From Pseudochryseolinea flava (lineage in GTDB: Bacteria > Bacteroidota > Bacteroidia > Cytophagales > Cyclobacteriaceae): 51,279 nucleotides of DNA. The translations under genes were made by a program, and so were the position numbers. The stretch spans positions 1 through 51,279 of the forward strand of contig NZ_QMFY01000026.1 in NCBI RefSeq assembly GCF_003286915.1. Direction: 5' to 3'. Shown piece after piece: positions 8,551 to 16,864 of the stretch (the stretch's first letter is position 1; each line of letters begins with the position of its first letter). Under the pieces are notes generated by a model, which was not told the origin of the DNA, did no database searches, and saw nothing but the letters and a program-made list of their open reading frames with translations.

Positions 8551-9735
8551 TTAATTTGAACTCAACACGACGGGCTCGATTGACGGCCGAGCACAATCGT
8601 GCTTAAGCATATCGGTCGACTTATTTTTGAACTTGTTGCCTGCATCGATGTTCACGAACGTGGCATTGCTGTTATTACGAATACAGATATTTCGTTCCTT
8701 CATGGCCGGATCGTCAATACCATCATAAAGGATATGCGGAACCTTCTTACCAAAACGCAGTTTGAACTTATACATCTTCCCTAGCCTACCCTTACTCGTC
8801 GCCTTCACCATCGGACGCTCATAGTAGTTATCATGGATATAAATGTTAGACGGAAAAGGATTATACGTTTTATCATTGATCGGATTCTCAGTAATGTAAT
8901 AACTGACGATCGCCGTGCCTGCAGAAATATTATTGACAATCTTATTTTCAAATGCTTCAACATTGCGCGTTGCCAAAATCATAAAGCCTGTGCCTTGTGG
9001 AACCTTTCCAACAGTATTTCCTTTCGGCGCAAAATTGATATGATTATTATCGTGAACATGGTTTCTGAAAATCCGAACGAAGCCTCCTTCTTTTTGAATT
9101 AAATCCGGCAAATCAAAAACCAAAATCCCCCCTGTGTTATCATACGCTTCATTGTCATACACATCGGCATACCACGAATTTTCGATTTCAATACCTGCCA
9201 CGTTTTTATAAGCCTTCGAATTTTTCACTACAATATGTTTCGACTGACCCACATAAATTCCAGCATCACTTGCGCCGACTGCATGACATCGATCGATCAA
9301 TACATTTGTACATTGCACCGGGTATAGTCCGTATCCGCCATTGTCCTTGCTGGCACCACCAGTCCATTCAGCTTTAACATTGACGAAAGTAATACCTTCC
9401 ACGAGTTGGGCTTTTACACCGTCACCTTTCGCGTCTTGAACGGTTAGATCTTGTAATGTTATGTTCGCGCCATTGGTAATTTTAATTCCCTCCGCGCCTG
9501 ACAGTTGTCCTTTAAAGCTAAGCACTGTCTTGTCCATGCCGGCGCCTTTGATAGTCACGTTTTTCTTTCCATCCATCGATAAGCTTGCATCAAAATGAAA
9601 ATTTCCCTCGGGCAGCGTAATCACGCCGCCGTCGTCAACATCGATAAATTGTGTTTGAATTTTCTTTTGAATTTCCTTTTGCGCTACAACGGGAAGAGCG
9701 CAGCATAATAAAATGTAGACGAACAACGATTTCAT
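8551..9735 (-). CDS. exported parallel beta-helix protein (partner of the diheme protein)
   Basis: Secreted right-handed parallel beta-helix protein resembling TIGR03805. The chosen start is the Met at 9735 (MKSLFVYILLCCALPVVAQ), which begins a clear signal peptide and has a strong GGAGG site 4 nt upstream; an upstream ORF extension to 9792 is unlikely to be translated. About 394 residues. Repeated turns such as NVTIKGAGMD, ANITLQDLTVQDAKGDGV, IVVKNSKAYKNVAGIEIENS and VYDNEAYDNTGGILV show the coil pattern. Some relatives are carbohydrate lyases or epimerases, but no catalytic residues can be assigned here. It is operonic with the diheme gene downstream. Confidence 0.87.
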   Translation of the reverse strand: MKSLFVYILLCCALPVVAQKEIQKKIQTQFIDVDDGGVITLPEGNFHFDASLSMDGKKNVTIKGAGMDKTVLSFKGQLSGAEGIKITNGANITLQDLTVQDAKGDGVKAQLVEGITFVNVKAEWTGGASKDNGGYGLYPVQCTNVLIDRCHAVGASDAGIYVGQSKHIVVKNSKAYKNVAGIEIENSWYADVYDNEAYDNTGGILVFDLPDLIQKEGGFVRIFRNHVHDNNHINFAPKGNTVGKVPQGTGFMILATRNVEAFENKIVNNISAGTAIVSYYITENPINDKTYNPFPSNIYIHDNYYERPMVKATSKGRLGKMYKFKLRFGKKVPHILYDGIDDPAMKERNICIRNNSNATFVNIDAGNKFKNKSTDMLKHDCARPSIEPVVLSSN

Positions 9736-9739
9736 AAAT

Positions 9740-9746
9740 CCTCCTC
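9740..9746 (-). promoter_or_regulatory. Shine-Dalgarno site of beta-helix gene
   Basis: GAGGAGG on the minus strand lies 4 nt before the ATG at 9735. Such strong sites are rare in Bacteroidota, and it decides the start in favour of the signal-peptide Met over the upstream extension. Confidence 0.7.
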
Positions 9747-9850
9747 TATTTCTGGTGGTAAATGGAATGTAGGAAGACGCCCAGGCAAGCACAAGCTGCG
9801 GTGGCTGTCTTAGGAGTAAGTTACGATTTTAAACTTTCTGAAAATAGGGA

Positions 9851-11155
9851 TTAGAATAATGCCCCGGCAATTGTGGCCGTCATCATGGTAGCGAGTGTCG
9901 CTGCGATCATGGCCCGCATTCCCAACTTGGAAATATCGGCTTGCCGACTCGGCGCCATCCCGCCTGTGCCTCCGATTTGGATGGCTATTGAACTGAAGTT
10001 AGCAAATCCACAGAGGGCGTAGGTCGCGATAATAACAGATTTTTCACTGATGGCGGCAGCGGCTTTCATTTTTCCTAAATCGATATACGCAACAAATTCA
10101 TTGATCACCATTTTTTGACCGAGCAAGCTTCCAACCTCAAGGGAGTCTTGCCAATCCACACCAATCATAAATGCGAACACCCGAAAGATCTGCCCAAGCA
10201 GATACTGAAGAGACAAGCCATCGAATGTCCCGTCGGTGCTAGCCTTAATTATTTCATTAAGTCCAGTATACTTTCCCACAAAATCCACCAAAACCCAATT
10301 CACAGCATAAATTACAGCGATGAATGCAAGCAACATCGCGCCGATATTAAGCGCCAGTTTTAATCCATCCGATGCGCCGGTTGCAATCGAATCGATCAAG
10401 TTAACGCCAACATTTTCCTTCGTTAGTTTCAAAGATTGATCAATGGGTTCTGTCTCCGGAAGGAACAGTTTCGCCATGACGACCGCTGCAGGTGCGCTCA
10501 TGATGGAGGCCGTTAAAAGATGCGTAGCAAATCGAAGTGCCTCTTGAGGATCAGCCCCTCCTAAGAAAGTCACAAAAGCACCAAACACACTACCGGCGAT
10601 CGTAGCCATCCCTCCTGTCATGAGACAATGCAACTCCGAGCGTGTCATGTGGGGAATAAAAGGTTTCACCAACAATGGCGCTTCAGTTTGTCCCATAAAG
10701 ACATCGCCGGCTAACGATAGACTTTCCGCGCCAGACATTTTCATAGTCCGCGTCATCAGCCATGCAAATCCATATACAATTTTTTGAAGTATTCCCAGGT
10801 GATAGAGCCCAGCTGTTACCGCCGAGAAAAAGATAACGGTGGGCAGCGTTTGAAATGCAAATAGAAACCCTAAGCTGTGCTTAGCGTTGGGATCGCTGTT
10901 CGAATTTTTGGAGAGGTCTCCATAAAGAAACTCAGCACCTTTTTGCGCAAAACTCAAGAAGGTCATAAACTGCGCACTGAGGTACTCAAAAACGTCTTTC
11001 GCGATGTCGACCTTTGCAATAAGAAGTCCTAGGATTACTTGAAGCAAAATCCCCACACCAATGAGCTTCCAGTTAATTGCTTTTCTGTTAGAGGAGAAGA
11101 GATAGCCTATACCAACGATAAAAATAAGGCCTCCAAGCGCGCGCAGATACTCCAT
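9851..11155 (-). CDS. NupC-family nucleoside permease (CNT family)
   Basis: Cation-coupled concentrative nucleoside transporter of the inner membrane. The 434 residues hold an N-terminal region with two membrane segments, then the CNT core with SGAESLSLAGDVFMGQTEAPLLVKPF and MTGGMATIAGSVFGAFV, and the C-terminal NEFVAYIDL and TYALCGFANFSSIAIQIGG motifs that form the nucleoside and cation sites. Such proteins import ribo- and deoxyribonucleosides. It stands alone on the minus strand, and no nucleoside catabolic gene is next to it, so substrate preference cannot be told. Confidence 0.93.
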   Translation of the reverse strand: MEYLRALGGLIFIVGIGYLFSSNRKAINWKLIGVGILLQVILGLLIAKVDIAKDVFEYLSAQFMTFLSFAQKGAEFLYGDLSKNSNSDPNAKHSLGFLFAFQTLPTVIFFSAVTAGLYHLGILQKIVYGFAWLMTRTMKMSGAESLSLAGDVFMGQTEAPLLVKPFIPHMTRSELHCLMTGGMATIAGSVFGAFVTFLGGADPQEALRFATHLLTASIMSAPAAVVMAKLFLPETEPIDQSLKLTKENVGVNLIDSIATGASDGLKLALNIGAMLLAFIAVIYAVNWVLVDFVGKYTGLNEIIKASTDGTFDGLSLQYLLGQIFRVFAFMIGVDWQDSLEVGSLLGQKMVINEFVAYIDLGKMKAAAAISEKSVIIATYALCGFANFSSIAIQIGGTGGMAPSRQADISKLGMRAMIAATLATMMTATIAGALF

Positions 11156-11205
11156 AGCAAGTGTTACAAGGCCACAGGCCCTTAAGGTTTTAGGTTATTC
11201 AGAGC

Positions 11206-11240
11206 ACAAAAAAAGCATAAAGTCTATTTACCTTATGCTT
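11206..11240 (-). terminator. terminator after bifunctional-nuclease-domain gene
   Basis: On the minus strand AAGCATAA (11240-11233) pairs with TTATGCTT (11220-11213) around a loop and is followed by a run of T residues (11212-11206). It starts 13 nt after the stop at 11253. Confidence 0.8.
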
Positions 11241-11252
11241 CGTTGGTGAAAA

Positions 11253-11849
11253 TTAATTTCTTTTTCCTAGCTCGTCGCGAATCTTCGCGGCACGCTCGTA
11301 ATCTTCTTTATCGATAGCTTCTTTCAGCAGCTCGTTCAAACGATCTACTGTGTAGTTTTTGAAGTCATCTTTCTTGGTCGTCTCTTTCTTAACTTTTGCC
11401 TTTTCTACTTTAGGTTCCGGCTTTTCTTCCTCAGCTTCATCTGTTAACACGATACCTGCTTCTGCTAAAATGTTTTCGTAGGTGTAGATAGGTGAGTCAA
11501 AGCGTAGACCGATAGCGATTGCATCGGAAGGACGCGCATCGATTTCCGTTTTCTTTAACCCATCAGAGCATACAATCTTTCCGAAGAAGACACCTTCTTT
11601 CAAATCTGAGATGATAATTTCCTCGACCGTAAAATGAAAGTTGCTGGCAAAGGATTTAAAAAGATCGTGCGTCATCGGTCGATTAGGAATGATCTTTTCG
11701 ATCTCAATGGCGATGGCTTGCGCCTCAAACATTCCGATGATAATGGGTAGCCTTCTGTTTCCTTCTGTTTCACCAAGCACCAGGGCGAAAGACCCTGTTT
11801 GCGATTGACTGGAGGAGAGACCTAATATTTCGAGTTTTATTTTTTTCAC
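11253..11849 (-). CDS. bifunctional nuclease (DUF151) domain protein with UVR motif
   Basis: Residues 1-130 are a BFN/DUF151 domain: the start MKKIKLEILGLSSSQSQ, then ETEGNRRLPIIIGMFEAQAIAIE and RPSDAIAIGLR. Residues 131-163 are a charged Glu/Lys/Pro linker, and 165-198 form a UvrB/UvrC-type UVR motif (LNELLKEAIDKEDYERAAKIRDEL). A plant BFN protein has DNase and RNase activity, while the bacterial role is not settled. The BFN-UVR combination is common in Bacteroidota. The start codon is GTG at 11849; a good terminator follows. Confidence 0.9.
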   Translation of the reverse strand: MKKIKLEILGLSSSQSQTGSFALVLGETEGNRRLPIIIGMFEAQAIAIEIEKIIPNRPMTHDLFKSFASNFHFTVEEIIISDLKEGVFFGKIVCSDGLKKTEIDARPSDAIAIGLRFDSPIYTYENILAEAGIVLTDEAEEEKPEPKVEKAKVKKETTKKDDFKNYTVDRLNELLKEAIDKEDYERAAKIRDELGKRN

Positions 11850-11923
11850 TTTCGCGCTTTCCTAAGCTTCAATTCTTATTACAACTTACAAAATTCAGTC
11901 TTGTGCACATCTGCTTCCGAAAT

Positions 11924-12877
11924 TTATTTTATGGCTTTAATAGCGGCAGTCAATTTCGGAACTACATCGAATGCATCACCAACAATACCGTAGTCGGCCG
12001 CTTTGAAGAATGGTGCGTCAGCGTCTTTATTGATCACCACGATGCACTTTGACGAGTTCACACCTGCCAAATGTTGAATAGCCCCCGAAATACCAACAGC
12101 AATATAAAGCTGCGGGGCGACCTTTACACCTGTTTGACCCACGTGCTCATGATGTGGTCTCCAATGCATGTCCGACACAGGCTTACTGCATCCTGTTGCC
12201 GCATGTAAAGTCTTGGCAAGTTCTTCAAGAATCCCCCAATGCTCTGGACCTTTCATTCCTCTTCCTCCTGAAACAACAATGTTCGCTTCTGGTAGAAGTA
12301 CTTCGCCAGTGGCCTTCTCTGATGACGTTATTTTTACAGCAAAGTCTGCGTCGTTTAATGTCACTGCGTATGGCGTTGCTTGCACTGGTAATCCCACTGC
12401 TTTAGCCTCCGCCGCGTTCTTCTTAATACCGATTACTTTCTTTTGATTCTTGAGCTCAACCTGCATAAATGCTTTACCGGTATAAATGCTTCGCTTCACG
12501 GCAAAACCAGCTGAGGTATTCGGGAGCTCTACTACGTTAGACGCAAGGCTAGCCGATATCTTGGCAGCAACCCTCGCCGCCACGGGTGTTCCCAACGAAG
12601 AATTTGCAAGTACCAAAATGTCAGCTTGCTCATCTTGAAGCGCCTTCACCAAAACAGATGCATACGCTTGTATGATGCCGTCGTTCAACTTCGAATCCGA
12701 AGCGTGTAGCACCTTTTGAGCGCCGTATGTTCCGAGTGCTTCGAGTTCTTCTTTATCGACATTACCAAGTGCAATCGCAGTAACACCCTGTCCCATCGCA
12801 TGGGCATAGGCTACCGCTTCAAGCGATGTCTTCTTCACTTTTCCTTCAGCGCTTTCTACAAAAACGAGTACAGGCAT
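11924..12877 (-). CDS. etfA: electron transfer flavoprotein, alpha subunit
   Basis: FAD-binding subunit of the soluble ETF heterodimer, which passes electrons from acyl-CoA and other dehydrogenases to ETF:quinone oxidoreductase. Length 317 is normal. The C-terminal FAD domain has the signature GRGMKGPEHWG, SDMHWRPHHEHVGQTG, VAPQLYIAVGISGAIQHLAG, and KDADAPFFKAADYGIVGD. It follows etfB by 31 nt on the minus strand. No acyl-CoA dehydrogenase or ETF-QO gene is in the window. Confidence 0.97.
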   Translation of the reverse strand: MPVLVFVESAEGKVKKTSLEAVAYAHAMGQGVTAIALGNVDKEELEALGTYGAQKVLHASDSKLNDGIIQAYASVLVKALQDEQADILVLANSSLGTPVAARVAAKISASLASNVVELPNTSAGFAVKRSIYTGKAFMQVELKNQKKVIGIKKNAAEAKAVGLPVQATPYAVTLNDADFAVKITSSEKATGEVLLPEANIVVSGGRGMKGPEHWGILEELAKTLHAATGCSKPVSDMHWRPHHEHVGQTGVKVAPQLYIAVGISGAIQHLAGVNSSKCIVVINKDADAPFFKAADYGIVGDAFDVVPKLTAAIKAIK

Positions 12878-12908
12878 TGCGTTAATATTTTAAGAGTGGG
12901 TATTAAAA

Positions 12909-13649
12909 TCAGAGTACTTTTGCTTCATTCTTCAGAAGCGTTACCAGCTCGGCAACATTGTCCGCTGCAATCATCTTCACAGCACCCTTCGGTGGTGGTA
13001 ATTCAAATTGCTGAAGCTTCACGCCGCTGTCGACAGAAACTGGCTCTACTACTTTCAACGGTTTTGTTCGCGCAGACATGATACCACGCATATTAGGAAT
13101 TTTCCATTCTGCTATCGGCTCTTGACATCCAGCTACAAAGGGAAGGTTAACTTCCAAAAACTCTTTACCTCCTTCTATCTCACGCGCAAGCTTCGCCTTT
13201 GTCCCTTCTATATCTAGCTTCATCACAGGCGACACCGATGGCCATCCCAACAGCTCACCTACAATACCATGCACCACGCCGCTATTGTAGTCAATCGATT
13301 CGCGCCCCATTAATATAAGGTCGTACCCAATCGACTTGGCATGCTCAGCAATTTGTTTGGCTACAAAAAAAGAGTCTGTAGGTTCGGCATTAATACGCAC
13401 AGCGTCATCGGCTCCAACGGACAATGCTTTTCTAATCGTTGGCTCTGTATCTGCGGGTCCAACATTCAACACCGTTACTGTTGCACCCGGGGTCGCTTCT
13501 TTGATTTCTATAGCACGTGCCAAGGAGTAATCATCGTATGGACCGATAATAAACTGAACACCCGCCGTATTAAAGCGGGTATTATTATCTGTAAAATTGA
13601 TTTTAGATGTCGTATCGGGAACGTGTGTAATGCAGACTAAAATCTTCAT
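12909..13649 (-). CDS. etfB: electron transfer flavoprotein, beta subunit
   Basis: AMP-binding subunit of ETF, partner of etfA just downstream. The 246 residues begin MKILVCITHVPDT and contain IGPYDDYSLARAIEIKE, the ETF-beta motif around GADDAVRI, LILMGRESIDYNSGVVHGIVGELLGWP, and the recognition-loop region near PFVAGCQEPIAEWKIPNMRGIMSA. It diverges from the small TPR gene at 13772 across a 122-nt AT-rich spacer that must carry both promoters. Confidence 0.97.
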   Translation of the reverse strand: MKILVCITHVPDTTSKINFTDNNTRFNTAGVQFIIGPYDDYSLARAIEIKEATPGATVTVLNVGPADTEPTIRKALSVGADDAVRINAEPTDSFFVAKQIAEHAKSIGYDLILMGRESIDYNSGVVHGIVGELLGWPSVSPVMKLDIEGTKAKLAREIEGGKEFLEVNLPFVAGCQEPIAEWKIPNMRGIMSARTKPLKVVEPVSVDSGVKLQQFELPPPKGAVKMIAADNVAELVTLLKNEAKVL

Positions 13650-13771
13650 CTTGCTCTAAATCAATAAGTTCTAAACTAATTTTTCAATAAGGGCTCAAGA
13701 TACAAAAATCCGTTTTTGAAAAGCGAAAATTTTAAAATTTCGGTTTTCTATTTTCATTTTTGTAGGAAGAA

Positions 13772-14089
13772 ATGACACGTCTTGAACAGCTCCAACAGTT
13801 TTTGAAGGATGATCCGAGCGATCCCTTCAATGTTTATGCCCTAGCCTTGGAATACCAAAAGTCAAATCAAGAAGAGGCTATCCGATTGTTTGATGAACTC
13901 TTAATCAATCATAGCGATTATCTTCCCACCTACTATACGGCTGGGAAACTCTTTGCTAGCACGGGGGAAGTTCAAAAAGCCACAACAATCTTCGAACACG
14001 GTATTGCGAAAGCCCGTGAACAGCAACAACATAAAACAGTAAGAGAGCTTCAGTCGGCCTTGAACGAATTGCTTTTTGAATCAGAATAG
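13772..14089 (+). CDS. small tetratricopeptide-repeat protein
   Basis: A 105-residue cytoplasmic protein with no signal peptide, built of about two TPR units (DPFNVYALALEYQKSNQEEA, then YLPTYYTAGKLFASTGEVQ) and a C-terminal helix (KTVRELQSALNELLFESE). It is probably an all-helical protein-protein adaptor; no partner is evident. Its last 40 nt overlap the 3' end of the convergent TPR-membrane gene (14050-14089), so both C termini are coded by the same bases on opposite strands. Confidence 0.85.
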   Translation: MTRLEQLQQFLKDDPSDPFNVYALALEYQKSNQEEAIRLFDELLINHSDYLPTYYTAGKLFASTGEVQKATTIFEHGIAKAREQQQHKTVRELQSALNELLFESE

Positions 14090-15894
14090 GAGTCTGCCTC
14101 AGCGACCTTCTTGTTATAGAACTTCGCCAACAACGCCTCTTTATTAATGTCCAACAACTTCCGAGATGTGAGATAGTGAATAACTTTTTCTTCTAAATAA
14201 TGATGCAGCGGAAGTAATATCGAAATCAAAGCAATTTTTATCCCGAGAATCTTCCAAGGCTCGCCATGTGTCCAATGATGAATTTGATTATCAGCGATGA
14301 GGATAATGAATTCAAAAAGGAAGATGAATGCAAAGAAGCCAAGGATGCGAATGGTAGCATGTGAAACACTGAATATCCCAAGCATCACCAACACAATGAA
14401 CACTCCTGCGATAGCGGCTGTGATACCCATGTATTGAATATTATGACGATCCCGTTTTGCCTGCTCCTCGAGAATTGAGTCACGCTGTTTTCGTTTGTTT
14501 TCGTTTTCTACTTCAAGCAGCATCAAATCTTTTTCAGTCGACAATTTTTCAAGACTATCTTTGTACACGTAGTAGTCATGGCTGTGTGCATACGCGCTCT
14601 TGTAATCACCCAATTTCTGATAAAGTGAGTCCAACGTCTGAGCAGTAGTTTTCATCAATTCCATATCTCCCATCGCATCCGCGATAGCTTTCTGCTTAAA
14701 TGTATACGCGACGGCTTTTTTGTAGTCTTTCTTTTCATTGTATAGGTTCGACATATTCGCATAAAACCAGAACAGGCTTAATTTACTACCCGTCTTCTCA
14801 AATGAAGGCTCCGCATGCTTCAGGAAATATTCAGCAGAATCAAGTTTATTCAGTGATATATACATCGCACCATAAGCTTGATCGATATTATGGCTGAATC
14901 CTGCATTTTCGACAAAAGCTTTCAACTCCGGCTTCGAGTTCAAATATTGCAACCCCTTCAACATCTGGTTACTATTAAAATACATGTCGACGATGTTACT
15001 ATAGCTATTCAATTTGATCAGTTCAAATTTCATTGTGTCAGCCAAGGCAATTGCGCGATCGTAAAAACTCATCGCAATATCATACTGCTTCGCCTGAGTA
15101 TACACCCGCCCTATACCATTGTAAGCTTCTAAGCGATCTAGTTTCTTATCGAAGCGCTTCGTGATCGCCACAAATTTATACAAGTAATCTTTCGCTCGCT
15201 CATAATCATCAAGGCTCGCGTAAAATGCTGACAGGTTTTGATAGGTATTTTTGAGTAGCTTAAAATTATCGGCACGTTCGGCAATCTCCAATGCCGCGAG
15301 ATAGTTTCGAAAAGCCAACATTTTATCTTTCTTACGCATGTACGTGTTAGCAATCGCGTTAAAAGCAAAAACTTTTAAGGAATCACTATCACTTGCCGTG
15401 GCCAACGACAAGGCCAGGTTATTAAAGGTAAGTGCCTCATCAAATTCAGCATTGAGACGCAGGCCTATGGCTACATACATATTAGCCCACGCTTCCCACT
15501 CCGGCAGGTGACTTGCTTTTGCTAACGAAAGCGCTTTACGCGAAGCACTCAAGCCCTGTGTGATATTCTGCTGCAAAATACTCAAGTTATAAAGGCGTTG
15601 CGCATTCGAAAGGTGCGCACGAATGATTAGACTCCGGTCCCGACTCTCCTCCGCAATCCTGAATTGTTGCGCTGAATATTCATCAGATAATTTCCTATTG
15701 GCCCCAACCGAAAACTCTGCCAGCTCGCCGAGTACCTTCACTTTATCAGTGTTGGAGGTCGCCCGAGCAAGTTGCGCCTCAAGCGTATCGATCATCGGAT
15801 TAGATTTCAAAAAAGGATTATTACTATCCTGCGCACTCAGCTTACCAGCAGCAACTATCAGGATCAAGCACAACGCAATGACAATACGGGGCAT
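14050..15894 (-). CDS. exported TPR protein with C-terminal membrane segments
   Basis: The signal peptide (residues 1-21, ending LSAQ) is followed by many TPR-like helical repeats through about residue 450 (for example AFRNYLAALEIAERAD, AKDYLYKFVAITKRF, AMSFYDRAIALADTM). A charged coiled coil (EKDLMLLEVENENKRKQRDS) leads to three or four membrane segments at ~490-570 and a basic cytoplasmic tail. The plan resembles Bacteroidota TPR sensor proteins with a histidine-kinase or LuxR output, but no output domain is present. It may be a membrane scaffold or a sensor stripped of its effector. Operon partners are not evident. Confidence 0.8.
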   Translation of the reverse strand: MPRIVIALCLILIVAAGKLSAQDSNNPFLKSNPMIDTLEAQLARATSNTDKVKVLGELAEFSVGANRKLSDEYSAQQFRIAEESRDRSLIIRAHLSNAQRLYNLSILQQNITQGLSASRKALSLAKASHLPEWEAWANMYVAIGLRLNAEFDEALTFNNLALSLATASDSDSLKVFAFNAIANTYMRKKDKMLAFRNYLAALEIAERADNFKLLKNTYQNLSAFYASLDDYERAKDYLYKFVAITKRFDKKLDRLEAYNGIGRVYTQAKQYDIAMSFYDRAIALADTMKFELIKLNSYSNIVDMYFNSNQMLKGLQYLNSKPELKAFVENAGFSHNIDQAYGAMYISLNKLDSAEYFLKHAEPSFEKTGSKLSLFWFYANMSNLYNEKKDYKKAVAYTFKQKAIADAMGDMELMKTTAQTLDSLYQKLGDYKSAYAHSHDYYVYKDSLEKLSTEKDLMLLEVENENKRKQRDSILEEQAKRDRHNIQYMGITAAIAGVFIVLVMLGIFSVSHATIRILGFFAFIFLFEFIILIADNQIHHWTHGEPWKILGIKIALISILLPLHHYLEEKVIHYLTSRKLLDINKEALLAKFYNKKVAEADSYSDSKSNSFKAD

Positions 15895-15960
15895 AAATTA
15901 TTTTTCGATAAATATAAATGAATGCGCCAACAGTTCTGCAATACTTCTACCTCGATCACA

Positions 15961-16764
15961 TCAATTTTCAGGCGCACCGTCATCGACCCAACAGGCTATG
16001 ATGTCAATTTGATCTTGGGTTAGCGATCCCTCGAAAGGCATACTTCGATTTTGTGTCTGAGTCTTAATGTCAGCCGCAAATTTTTTCGCGGATTTATACT
16101 TTCTGAAATCGTTTGTTCGTGAAATTCCGTTATGACATCCGACATCAGAACATTTTAATGTAAGCAATGGTTGGATATCCGTTGACCACCGTACGTCACT
16201 GGCTCCGCGCGGTACATCCACCTGCAACTCGCTCGCACATTCGTCAACATCACTAACTTTTACGATATGGACACCGAACTGCAGTCCAACGAAGGTGCTA
16301 TCCGCAGAAAACTCACCACCGTCGATACTAAAAACATAAGGAGGATTACCTTGATCGATGTCGATTGTGACTTTGCCATTATTGGAGAGGCATTCTGTGT
16401 CAGGCTCAAAAGTGGTGAGAAATGTAAAACCCGCCGCCGGAACCGTTACATTGGTTTGAATCGCTTCACATCCCAAAGCGTCAATTACTTTAACAACATA
16501 TATACCTGGAGAAAGCCCCTTCATACTGTCTGTTTCGAACAGCTTGTTATTCGCCATAAATTGATAGGGAGGCTCTCCACCGGTCACTGTCGCATAGATG
16601 ATTCCATTTGCTACGGAACAACTCGCGGCACCACGCACAGAATCGATCTGTATTGTTAGATTGGACTTTGAGCAATCAATCCGGCCCGCGATGTCATGAT
16701 AAACGCATGCGGTTAGGAATGTGAGCATCACCGCTGTAATGGCGCTTAAAAAAATACTTTTCAC
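15961..16764 (-). CDS. lipoprotein with SprB-like repeats and a C-terminal cytochrome c-like domain
   Basis: Lipoprotein signal with lipobox FLTAC (Cys20). Two immunoglobulin-like repeats of SprB type follow, with the GG(E)PPYQF motif near 62-69 and QGNPPYVFSIDGG near 138-150. The C-terminal ~75 residues hold a heme-type motif CSDVGCH (205-211, CX4CH) after STDIQPLLTLKC, and Met242 in RSMPFEG is a possible axial ligand. It is thus a probable outer-membrane-attached c-type cytochrome; the tail resembles planctomycete/Bacteroidota 'GCH' cytochromes. Start codon is GTG. Function unknown. Confidence 0.82.
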   Translation of the reverse strand: MKSIFLSAITAVMLTFLTACVYHDIAGRIDCSKSNLTIQIDSVRGAASCSVANGIIYATVTGGEPPYQFMANNKLFETDSMKGLSPGIYVVKVIDALGCEAIQTNVTVPAAGFTFLTTFEPDTECLSNNGKVTIDIDQGNPPYVFSIDGGEFSADSTFVGLQFGVHIVKVSDVDECASELQVDVPRGASDVRWSTDIQPLLTLKCSDVGCHNGISRTNDFRKYKSAKKFAADIKTQTQNRSMPFEGSLTQDQIDIIACWVDDGAPEN

Positions 16765-16864
16765 AATGCACTGTTAAACAGCGAAAGTAAATAAAATTAA
16801 GATTGGTAATCACTCTGACGTGTTATCGCCCGACTTACAACGTATCAACACGTTGAACGATCTT

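Noticed and set aside
16838-16855. Hairpin CAACGT/ACGTTG after dnaB as a terminator
   Set aside because: The stem is only 6 bp and no T-run follows on the minus strand; too weak to annotate.
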